From NCBI GenBank assembly GCA_013360695.1, contig JABWBC010000002.1:1-64000 (forward strand): DNA of 64,000 nt, given 5' to 3'. Below the pieces are notes generated by a model. It saw nothing but the letters and a program-made list of their open reading frames with translations. It was not told the DNA's origin and searched no databases. Below, piece by piece: positions 56,733 to 64,000 of this stretch. Position numbers and translations under genes: made by a program. The stretch is from Phycisphaerales bacterium (GTDB lineage: Bacteria; Planctomycetota; Phycisphaerae; Phycisphaerales; UBA1924). The stretch's first letter is position 1; each line of letters opens with the position of its first letter.

Positions 56733-58952
56733 TCAGCACCCCGCGTCAAATGCCGACGCAAACTCGTCGTAGTCATTGCCGTTGACGAAGCCGTCGTGGT
56801 TGAAGTCCGCCGCGGCGTCGCCGGCGTCGAAAGCGGACGCGAACGCGTCGTAGTCGTCGCCGTTCACGAAGCCGTCGCCGTTGAAGTCCGCCGCGCACAT
56901 CGTCCCCGTGACTTTCAGCACCGCGATCCCGCGCGAGAGGCAGCTCATCCACAGTTCGTAGCCGCCCGGGATGATCTTGACTTCGAGGTCCCAGACCGAC
57001 GCGTGCGGGAGGCCGCCCCACTGGGGTTCGCCGTTGGGCGGCGCGGGGAAGGTGCCGACGTTCGTGCCGTCCCACCAGAGCAGGCCCATGTCGGTCGAGG
57101 GATACTCGGCGTCATAGGTCATCCATACGCGTCCATCGGGCGTGACGGCCAGCGGTCGCACATGCTCGCCCGGGAAGGGCCAGCCGTTGTCATACTCCCA
57201 GGCCTGATACGTCCCGTTGTTCGCGTTGACGCGGAGAAGCGCGCTTCCGGTGCTGGTGAACTGGGCCCATTTGCCGATCCACGCGATTCCGTTGTGGTCG
57301 ACCGCCAGCCCCGTGAAGAGCCCGCCTCCCGGGAAGTCGTCCGCGCTGCGCGAGAAGACGTAGCTGCCGTCGGTGCGCGTGAGTTGATAGTCCTGGTTCG
57401 CCCACACCGTGCCCGGCCGATCGGGGTCGGTCTGAAGCGACATGCCCCAGCCACCGCTGCCGATCGAGTTGAACGTGCCGTTCTGGAAATAGCCGAGGCC
57501 GGAATAGTGCCCGATGGCCCAGAGCCTTCCGAGCGAGTCCTCGCGGTATTGGCGGATCGAATCGAGCGGGCCGGGAATCTCGGTCCACGCGTCGGCTTCG
57601 GCGTCGAGTTCATGCGTGAAATTGAACATCGGGTTGACCGCGACCTTGCCCGTGGAGGCACGCACGCACACCGCTTCGCTGTTGTCGGTCGGGAAGGGCC
57701 AGTCGTAGCCAAGGCCGTAAGTGTACTGGTCCCAGCATGTCCACCGAATGCCGTCGAAACGGACCATGCCGCCGATTCCCGGAGCGGCATTCGCACAGGC
57801 ATAGACATCCCCGGAGTTCGGATCGATCGAAAGGTCGCCGTTGAAAAAATCGAACTGGCTGGTGTTGGTCACGCGATAGCGCTGCCACTCACCCGAACTC
57901 GCATCGCGCCGGAGCGCGCCGCCGAGACCCGATCCACAGAGCCAGATCGTGCCGTCTCCCGCGATGTCGAGATCGTCGATGAAGCCATTGATGTCGGGGA
58001 CGGGTCCGAGGTCGGTCCACGACGTGCCGTTGAAGCGGTGCAGGTGCGCGTAGCCGTCGATCATCAGCGCCTGCATGTTGCCGAACGCGCGGAGCGCCGC
58101 AACCTGCACCACGGGGTGCTCGGGCGGGAGCGGCGGCGAGACCCAGGTACCGTCGGGACGCAGGCAGTCGAGGCGAGATTGGCCCTGATCCCCATACCAC
58201 CGGGTTATCCACATGTTTCCGGCGTCGTCCACGGAGTCGAGCGACGCCAGCGCCGCCGGGTTCCCCGCTGTCGGCGAGAAGCTCGTCCACGAGTTGGTCG
58301 TGCTGTCCCAACGCTCAACCGGGCTGAGCCCGCCCAGGGAGGTCCAGATGTAGTATCCGCCGCCGGGCTTGAGCTGGGCCGCGATCTTGCCGCCGCCGCG
58401 CCCGTCCATGTGGGTCCAGGTGTTCGTTGCGGGGTGGTATCGACTGAGCCCGCCTTCCCCCCAGATCGTGGACTCGGCCGACACCCAGAGCGAGCCGTCG
58501 GGCGCCATCGTCATGTCGCGGGTGAGTCCGCCGGGGAGCGCGGAGTTGTCCGGGCCGTACTTGACGAGCGAGCCTGCCCCGGCCGCGAGATTCATCCGCA
58601 TGACGCCACGCCAGGTGCCCAACCACAGGTTGCCCTGAGAGTCGGAGACCATGTCGCTCACGCGCGTCGTGCCGACGTCGTTGGGATGCCCGATGATGGG
58701 GTAGTCGACGTTTGAGACGTTGATCCAGCGGTTCTCCCCTTGCACGAACTTGGCGATTCCGCCTTCCTCAAAGCTCGGGCTGTAACCGCCGATCCAAGGG
58801 TCATTGTCGGGCCCGATCCAGATCGATTCGTTCCAGTCGCCCTGAATGCCGGTGTTGGTTGGGCGGTAGTAGCGCCACGAATACGCGGGCTGGGCGAACG
58901 CGGAACCCGAAATCAGCATCAGGGCCGCCGCGGCCGAATAACACATCTTCAT
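56733..58952 (-). CDS. Secreted propeller protein with GC-type dockerin (paralogue of 48030..50252)
   Basis: MKMCYSAAAALMLISGSAFAQPAYSWRYYRPTNTGIQGDWNESIWIGPDNDPWIGGYSPSFEEGGIAKF; ends CAADFNGDGFVNGDDYDAFASAFDAGDAAADFNHDGFVNGNDYDEFASAFDAGC. Confidence 0.93.
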   Translation of the reverse strand: MKMCYSAAAALMLISGSAFAQPAYSWRYYRPTNTGIQGDWNESIWIGPDNDPWIGGYSPSFEEGGIAKFVQGENRWINVSNVDYPIIGHPNDVGTTRVSDMVSDSQGNLWLGTWRGVMRMNLAAGAGSLVKYGPDNSALPGGLTRDMTMAPDGSLWVSAESTIWGEGGLSRYHPATNTWTHMDGRGGGKIAAQLKPGGGYYIWTSLGGLSPVERWDSTTNSWTSFSPTAGNPAALASLDSVDDAGNMWITRWYGDQGQSRLDCLRPDGTWVSPPLPPEHPVVQVAALRAFGNMQALMIDGYAHLHRFNGTSWTDLGPVPDINGFIDDLDIAGDGTIWLCGSGLGGALRRDASSGEWQRYRVTNTSQFDFFNGDLSIDPNSGDVYACANAAPGIGGMVRFDGIRWTCWDQYTYGLGYDWPFPTDNSEAVCVRASTGKVAVNPMFNFTHELDAEADAWTEIPGPLDSIRQYREDSLGRLWAIGHYSGLGYFQNGTFNSIGSGGWGMSLQTDPDRPGTVWANQDYQLTRTDGSYVFSRSADDFPGGGLFTGLAVDHNGIAWIGKWAQFTSTGSALLRVNANNGTYQAWEYDNGWPFPGEHVRPLAVTPDGRVWMTYDAEYPSTDMGLLWWDGTNVGTFPAPPNGEPQWGGLPHASVWDLEVKIIPGGYELWMSCLSRGIAVLKVTGTMCAADFNGDGFVNGDDYDAFASAFDAGDAAADFNHDGFVNGNDYDEFASAFDAGC

Positions 58953-58993
58953 CTTCCAGCCTCCTCAAGAAGTGGGAATCCCCACTCTGATCC

Positions 58994-59022
58994 ATGCGCG
59001 GTCTGGCGGATCGCTTTGTCTT
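58994..59022 (-). promoter_or_regulatory. Candidate bipartite promoter AAGACA-N15-CCGCGCAT
   Basis: Minus strand: AAGACAaagcgatccgccagaCCGCGCATGGATCA, 41 nt upstream of the 58952 start. Confidence 0.45.
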
Positions 59023-59062
59023 GATTCGGCCGGATCACGAATCGAATTGTGCCGGGCTCGCG

Positions 59063-60604
59063 CTAACAGCCCGCGTCAAACGCCGACGCAAAGGCGTCGT
59101 AGTCGTCGCCGTTGACGAATCCGTCGCCGTTAAAATCGGCGGCGGGAGCCCCCGTGTCGAAGGCGGACGCGAAGGCGTCGTAGTCGTCGCCGTTGACGAA
59201 TCCGTCGCGGTTGAAGTCGCCCGCGCAGCGTGGCGGGAGTTCCAGCTTCACCAGCGCGTGCGGCTCTCCAAACGCCGGGCTTGAGTTGATGTCCTGGCCC
59301 GCACCGTTCCGCAGGTTGGCGATGACGTACAGCACGCGCCCATTCGACAGCTCGAGTTCATCCAGCGCGAACGCGGGGAGCAAGGGGTTGCCGCGCCCGA
59401 TGAAGGCGTCGTCGTCCGCCAGCCCGTTGCCGTCGAGGTCGACCGGGTCGCCCTCGCGCATCACGACCCCCAGCTCGGAATGCACGATCACGTCGTCGCT
59501 GGCCGGCGCGCCGGCGGATCGGCCCGCGACCAGCCACTCGCCAAGGCCGCTCACCGCAACGGCATAGAACGGCGCGGACCAGGTGCCGCCCGAGGGAATG
59601 ATCGGCGAGCCGCTGCGGGCGACGATATCGCCGTTGCGGTTGGCATAGTGTGAAACGCCGTCGGTGAGCAGGCCGTGCGCGATCCAATCGCCGGCCTGGT
59701 TCATGGCCGCGTGGGTGATGCCGTCGGGAATTTCACCGGTTCCCGGCATGGCGAAGCCCTGCTGGATGACGACGCGCGAGTCGATCGCGAGCACCTCGTC
59801 GAAGTCCTTATCCTCGATGATCTTCCCGTTGGCGAGCCAGTGGGCCCCGTCGGCGGTCGTGAAGAAGCCGCGCTCGGTCCACTTCTCCCAGGTCGGATTG
59901 GAAAGGCCGTCGAGCGAAACGACCGGCGATACGCCGCCCTGTCGGAACGCGTTGTGGTCATAGATCAGCGCCGACTCCAACGCCGGATCTATGTTCACGA
60001 TCGATTCCAGGTGGACGCCGATCACGTCGTTGTCGAGCGGATGGGCCGAGTCCATAAACGTGCCGATGACCTCGTCGCCCGCGTTGGTGGGCGGGAAGTC
60101 CACGAAATCGTGGAGGATGTCGCCCTGGCTGTGCGTCATGCTGAAGCCAAAGCCGTCCCAGTAGATGACCGCGAAGCGCCCGCCGTTGGGCCCAATCCGC
60201 GAGGTCGTGGTGAACGCGTAGCGATTCCGCCGATTGAAGTTCCCGCGCCCGATCAGGTCATAGGTCTCGCTGATCCCCCCCTGCGGGAGCGGCTGCCCCT
60301 CCTGCGCCAGCACATTCGGCGCTGGGTTGGGCCCGAGCACCAGCACGGACTCCTCGTCCGGGCCTTGCTGTGTCAGGCCGCCCGTCACCCACGTCGAACC
60401 GTCCGGCGAGAGCGTGAACGTGCTGATGGACTTGAAGCGCGTCGCGACCAGTTGGCCCGCGAGATTGCGGGCCCCGGGCACGATCGACGTGGGATGCGTC
60501 GGGTGCTTGGTAAACACCGCCGTCGCCATTTGCGCGCTGGCGCTCCCCGCGCACGCCATCAGCAACGCGGCCACTGCCGCGGTCCCTCTCATGGTGCAAT
60601 TCAT
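59063..60604 (-). CDS. Secreted protein of unknown fold with GC-type dockerin
   Basis: MNCTMRGTAAVAALLMACAGSASAQ signal peptide; ends CAGDFNRDGFVNGDDYDAFASAFDTGAPAADFNGDGFVNGDDYDAFASAFDAGC. Confidence 0.88.
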   Translation of the reverse strand: MNCTMRGTAAVAALLMACAGSASAQMATAVFTKHPTHPTSIVPGARNLAGQLVATRFKSISTFTLSPDGSTWVTGGLTQQGPDEESVLVLGPNPAPNVLAQEGQPLPQGGISETYDLIGRGNFNRRNRYAFTTTSRIGPNGGRFAVIYWDGFGFSMTHSQGDILHDFVDFPPTNAGDEVIGTFMDSAHPLDNDVIGVHLESIVNIDPALESALIYDHNAFRQGGVSPVVSLDGLSNPTWEKWTERGFFTTADGAHWLANGKIIEDKDFDEVLAIDSRVVIQQGFAMPGTGEIPDGITHAAMNQAGDWIAHGLLTDGVSHYANRNGDIVARSGSPIIPSGGTWSAPFYAVAVSGLGEWLVAGRSAGAPASDDVIVHSELGVVMREGDPVDLDGNGLADDDAFIGRGNPLLPAFALDELELSNGRVLYVIANLRNGAGQDINSSPAFGEPHALVKLELPPRCAGDFNRDGFVNGDDYDAFASAFDTGAPAADFNGDGFVNGDDYDAFASAFDAGC

Positions 60605-60675
60605 TGGCGACCTCCACCCCACGCCGCAACAACCATAATCCTACTTCAACAGATGTCGACTTCCGGCCCGCCTTC

Positions 60676-60704
60676 ATGCGACGAACCGAGCTCGGTTCTG
60701 TCAG
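60676..60704 (-). promoter_or_regulatory. Candidate bipartite promoter CTGACA-N15-CGTCGCAT
   Basis: Minus strand: CTGACAgaaccgagctcggttCGTCGCATGAAGGC, 71 nt upstream of the 60604 start. Confidence 0.55.
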
Positions 60705-60823
60705 AGCCCGCCCGATGTCCGGCGGGTGTTTGGCACGCGATGCGGCTATCGGTCCACGAAAAAGGACGCCGACCCGGCTGGTGGTCGGCGTCCAAGGGAG
60801 TGTGGGGCACTCCAAAGCGAGTC

Positions 60824-62095
60824 TCAGCAACCAAGGTCAAAGGCCTGGGCGAACTCGTCGTAGTCGTTGCCGTTGACGAACCCGTCGCCGTTGAAGTCCG
60901 CGGCGGCGCTGCCCGCGTCGAACCAGCTCGCAAACTGGTCAAAGTCGTCGCCATTCACGAACCCGTCGGCGTTGACGTCCGAAGGGCAGGGTGGTGTGAG
61001 GTTCTCGTAGATCGACACGATGTTGGAATCTCGTCCGGTCACGATCAGCTCCGCCGATGGCGAGCCGACCAGGTTGCCCATCGCGATGTGCGAGGGCGTG
61101 GCGCCAGTCGCGACGATCGCCGGGGCCGCCAGTGTTCCACCGAGGTTCTCGAGGATCGACATCGACGCGCTGTCGACGTTGAGCACGGCGAGGTCGGCAT
61201 CGCCGTCGCGGTCCAGGTCCGCGGCCACGACTTGCCCGGAGTTCATTCCACCGGTCGGGCTCAGGGTCGGGGCGCCGAACACGCCCGCGGCATTGCGGAA
61301 AACGAACACCTGGTTGGCGACCGCGTTGTCCGACGCGACCACCGCCAGGTCCATATCGCCGTCGCGCTCGATGTCGGTGAACACCACGCCGTCCGGGCGG
61401 TAGGGATTCCCGACGTTCAGCGTGCCCACGCCCGCGAACCCGCCCGCGCCGTTGCCGGCCAGGAGCGAGACGTTCCGGTCGCGATGGTTGGTCGCGGCCA
61501 GATCAACCTTGCCGTCGCCGTTGAAATCGCCGGCCGCCACGCCGTAGGGTTCTTCGCCCGTGGCGACGCTCGACACAGCGAACGCGGCGCCGTTCCAGCT
61601 GGCGATCGAGAGGTCGTTCGAGTCTCGGTTGGCGGTGATGAAGTCGGGACGGAGGTCGCCGTTGACATCGGAGACGATCATGGCGCGGGGGTCGGCGCCG
61701 ATCACGCCGGAGGCCCCCGGCGCGAACACGCCACCGGTGTTCATATAGGCCCGGATCGTGCTGGTGTTCTTCAGCACGACGACGAGGTCGTTGTCGCCGT
61801 CGGCGTCAAGGTCGGATGCCGCGATCGAGTCGGGCCCCGTGCCCGCGCCGGTCAGGAGCGTGGCGGGCGCGCCCAGGCCCACGCCGCTGTTGAGATAGAT
61901 CAGGATCTTGTCGGGCGTGTCGGTGGTGACGGCCAGGTCGCGCAGGCCGTCGCCGTTGAAGTCGGCCACGACGCTCGAGCTGGGGCGCTGCGCGGCGGCG
62001 ATGTCGGTGCGTGGGCCGAAGCTGACGCCCGCCAGAGCCGAACCGGCGAGGGCCGCCAGGGCCAGGGCTGAAATGCTGTGCTTGATCTTCATCAT
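60824..62095 (-). CDS. Secreted FG-GAP/VCBS-repeat protein with GC-type dockerin
   Basis: MMKIKHSISALALAALAGSALAG; VVADFNGDGLRDLAVTTDTPDKILIYLNSGVG; ends CPSDVNADGFVNGDDFDQFASWFDAGSAAADFNGDGFVNGNDYDEFAQAFDLGC. Confidence 0.93.
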   Translation of the reverse strand: MMKIKHSISALALAALAGSALAGVSFGPRTDIAAAQRPSSSVVADFNGDGLRDLAVTTDTPDKILIYLNSGVGLGAPATLLTGAGTGPDSIAASDLDADGDNDLVVVLKNTSTIRAYMNTGGVFAPGASGVIGADPRAMIVSDVNGDLRPDFITANRDSNDLSIASWNGAAFAVSSVATGEEPYGVAAGDFNGDGKVDLAATNHRDRNVSLLAGNGAGGFAGVGTLNVGNPYRPDGVVFTDIERDGDMDLAVVASDNAVANQVFVFRNAAGVFGAPTLSPTGGMNSGQVVAADLDRDGDADLAVLNVDSASMSILENLGGTLAAPAIVATGATPSHIAMGNLVGSPSAELIVTGRDSNIVSIYENLTPPCPSDVNADGFVNGDDFDQFASWFDAGSAAADFNGDGFVNGNDYDEFAQAFDLGC

Positions 62096-62170
62096 CTTCC
62101 CTTTCAGTGCGTGGAGTGTGTCGTTCCTGAGCCAGTTCCGAAGCACGCCACCCGATTGCTCAATTCGGAC

Positions 62171-62199
62171 TTGACGGACACCCCGCTCGTGGGTCAAAT
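62171..62199 (+). promoter_or_regulatory. Candidate sigma70-like promoter of ECF-4 (TTGACG-N17-TCAAAT) within an inverted repeat
   Basis: TTGACG 62171-62176, TCAAAT 62194-62199; -10 lies between arms ccccgctcg (62181-62189) and cgagcgggg (62208-62216). Confidence 0.4.
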
Positions 62200-62227
62200 C
62201 AACGGATCGAGCGGGGGGACCGCAACC

Positions 62228-62256
62228 ATGCGTCGCCGCGCCCCGCTTTCTGTCAG
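62228..62256 (-). promoter_or_regulatory. Candidate bipartite promoter CTGACA-N15-CGACGCAT
   Basis: Minus strand: CTGACAgaaagcggggcgcggCGACGCATGGTTGC, 132 nt upstream of the 62095 start. Confidence 0.5.
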
Positions 62257-62281
62257 GCTTTCTTTTTTTCCGGGCTTCCGC

Positions 62282-62863
62282 ATGACCTCCCCAGGGAGAC
62301 ACGACATCACCGTCCTCCTCGCCCGCGCGCAGCGCGGCGATCGCCACGCCACCAATGAGCTCTTCCCGCTCGTCTATGAAGAGCTCCGCGTGCTCTCGCA
62401 GCAGCACCTCGCCCAGGAACGCCGCGGCCACACGCTCCAGCCCACCGCGCTCGTCAACGAGGCGTATCTGCGCCTGGTCGGCGACGGCGAGGTCACATGG
62501 GAAAGCCGGGCTCACTTCTTCGGCGCCGCCGCCCGCGCCATCCGGCGCATCCTCACCGACCACGCTCGCAGCAAGGGACGCGTGAAGCGCGGCGGGGGAG
62601 AGAGGCCCGTGCCGCTCTCCGACGACTCCGTCGCCGCGCCCCTCGACGAATCACTCGATCTGGTCGCGGTCGACGCGGCCCTGGAAAAGCTCGCCGCCCT
62701 CGACGCGCAGAAGGCCAAGGTCGTCGAACTCCGCTTCTTCGCCGGGCTGACGGGCGACCAGGTCGCGCTGGCGCTCGGCGTATCGCCGAGCACCGTGGCG
62801 CGCGACTGGCAGTTCGCACGCGCGTGGCTCCACCGCGAGATCAGCCGGGAGTTGGAGGCTTGA
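62282..62863 (+). CDS. ECF-subfamily sigma factor (ECF-4)
   Basis: LFPLVYEELRVLSQQHLAQERRGHTLQPTALVNEAYLRLVG; RRILTDHARSKGRVKRGGG; VVELRFFAGLTGDQVALALGVSPSTVARDWQFARAWL. Confidence 0.95.
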   Translation: MTSPGRHDITVLLARAQRGDRHATNELFPLVYEELRVLSQQHLAQERRGHTLQPTALVNEAYLRLVGDGEVTWESRAHFFGAAARAIRRILTDHARSKGRVKRGGGERPVPLSDDSVAAPLDESLDLVAVDAALEKLAALDAQKAKVVELRFFAGLTGDQVALALGVSPSTVARDWQFARAWLHREISRELEA

Positions 62864-64000
62864 CGCCGGATCGCCTCAGGAAGGTCGAGCGCATCTACGC
62901 CGCCGTCCTCGACGCACCGGAGGTCGATCGCGCCGCCGCGCTCGACGCCCACTGCGCGGGCGACCACGCACTCCGCGCCGAGGTCGAGTCGCTCCTCTCG
63001 CACGCCGGCGCGATGGGTGGCTTCCTCGCCACCCCCGTCATGGGCCCCGCGTTCACCCTCGCATCCGCCCTCGACGACCCCCTCGCCGACGAGCTCATCG
63101 GCCGGAGCATCGGCGCCTACACCATCGTCACGCGCGTCGCCTCCGGCGGCATGGGCTCGGTCTACAAGGCAGCACGCTCCGGCGCGGACTTCGAGCAGAC
63201 CGTCGCGCTCAAGGTCGTCAATCGCGGCATGGACAGCGAGGAGATCCTCCGTCGCTTCCGGCGCGAGCGCCAAACGCTTGCCTCGCTCAACCACCCCAAT
63301 ATCGCGCGCCTCTTCGACGGCGGCATCACGCCCGACGGGCGGCCATACCTCGTCATGGAGTTCGTCGACGGCACGCCGCTCGATGTCTACTGCCGCCACC
63401 ACCGCCTGACGCTGCGTGAACGCCTGGTGATTTTCGACAAGGTGTGCGCCGCCGTCGCCTCCGCCCACCGCGCCCTGGTCGTTCATCGCGACCTCAAGCC
63501 CGCCAACATCCTCGTCACCGCGCAGGGCGAGCCCAAACTCCTGGACTTCGGCATCGCGGGCGTGCTTACGCCCGCCGGAACCACCGCCATCACCGCGCCC
63601 ACCGAGCGGCGTCTCACTCCCGACTACGCCAGCCCCGAACAAGTGATGGGCGGCCCGATCGGAACCGCGTCCGACGTCTACTCGCTGGGCGCGGTGCTCT
63701 ACGAACTTATCACAGGCGCGCGGGCCCACGTCTTTTCGGGCCACTCCACCCCCGAGATCGAGCGCGTGATCCGCGATGTCGTCCCGCCGCCGCCCAGCAT
63801 CCGCGTCGCCACGGAGAAGGACGACCACGCCAGTCTCGGCGAGACTTCGCTGGCGCGCCTTTCGCGCCACCTCGCCGGCGACCTCGACACCATTGTCCTG
63901 ACCGCGCTCCGCAAGGAGCCCGAGCGACGCTACGCCGGTGTCGAGCTGCTCGCGCTCGACATCCGCGCCTACCTCGACGACCGCCCCATCGCCGCCCGCC
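62860..64000 (+). CDS. Ser/Thr protein kinase (STK-4), truncated by window end
   Basis: Frame read directly from TTG at 62860 (TTGA overlap with ECF-4): LTPDRLRKVERIYA...SGGMGSVYKAARSGADFEQTVALKVVNRGMDSEEILRRF...VVHRDLKPANILVTAQGEPKLLDFGIAG. Not in the supplied ORF list. Confidence 0.93.
   Translation, partial: MTPDRLRKVERIYAAVLDAPEVDRAAALDAHCAGDHALRAEVESLLSHAGAMGGFLATPVMGPAFTLASALDDPLADELIGRSIGAYTIVTRVASGGMGSVYKAARSGADFEQTVALKVVNRGMDSEEILRRFRRERQTLASLNHPNIARLFDGGITPDGRPYLVMEFVDGTPLDVYCRHHRLTLRERLVIFDKVCAAVASAHRALVVHRDLKPANILVTAQGEPKLLDFGIAGVLTPAGTTAITAPTERRLTPDYASPEQVMGGPIGTASDVYSLGAVLYELITGARAHVFSGHSTPEIERVIRDVVPPPPSIRVATEKDDHASLGETSLARLSRHLAGDLDTIVLTALRKEPERRYAGVELLALDIRAYLDDRPIAAR

Noticed and set aside
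54008-56785. 925-aa + strand ORF (and similar ORFs at 56394..58715 and 59675..62071)
   Set aside because: Antisense shadows of dockerin genes; V/A/R/H-rich composition and crossing of several intergenic regions argue against coding.
18990-62095. Dockerin-coding DNA repeats as a CRISPR or other non-coding repeat array
   Set aside because: The repeats are in-frame coding segments at gene 3' ends, separated by kilobases, not regularly spaced short repeats.
44870-62095. Cellulosome-type cluster
   Set aside because: No cohesin-like scaffoldin and no recognisable glycoside hydrolase domain in the window; the tail is better viewed as a sorting/anchoring module pending evidence.
56432-62235. Recurrent + strand MRR... 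mini-ORFs (ATGCGACG) upstream of dockerin genes as leader peptides
   Set aside because: They are the reverse complement of the CGTCGCAT promoter-like element and the conservation stops after about 8 bp; no shared peptide or RBS.

Overview
High-GC bacterial window whose gene content looks planctomycete-like (probably Phycisphaerae-type; inferred from family content only). Positions 1-18.3 kb are ordinary chromosomal genes: XerC/D recombinase, TolB-like protein, nuoC, proC, accA, a DksA/TraR-like protein, lspA, MBL hydrolase, DinB, ThiF, metallophosphoesterase, truB, GT39, PAP2 and tRNA-Ser(GGA). Everything after the tRNA (18.3-64 kb) is an accessory-looking locus. It holds four ECF sigma factor + transmembrane Ser/Thr kinase operons on the + strand. 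Each is head-to-head with minus-strand secreted-protein genes. Twelve of the secreted proteins end in a two-repeat dockerin/EF-hand-like tail with an invariant terminal Gly-Cys (consensus ADFNxDGFVNGDDYDxFAxxFDAGC), and two have an LEPR-XLL-like N-terminus. By eye, six of the secreted genes share an upstream bipartite element with fixed spacing (nTGACA/AAGACA-N15-CGTCGCATGRA) that differs from the TAnnnT-type -10 boxes seen upstream of several housekeeping genes here. I propose this as a candidate dedicated promoter for an ECF/kinase-controlled GC-dockerin surface-protein system. Tandem cassette duplication, mosaic dockerin tails, a 211-bp duplicated element, an integrase remnant beside the tRNA and a truncated IS5-type transposase suggest active remodelling. 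All comparisons were made by eye; no searches were run.
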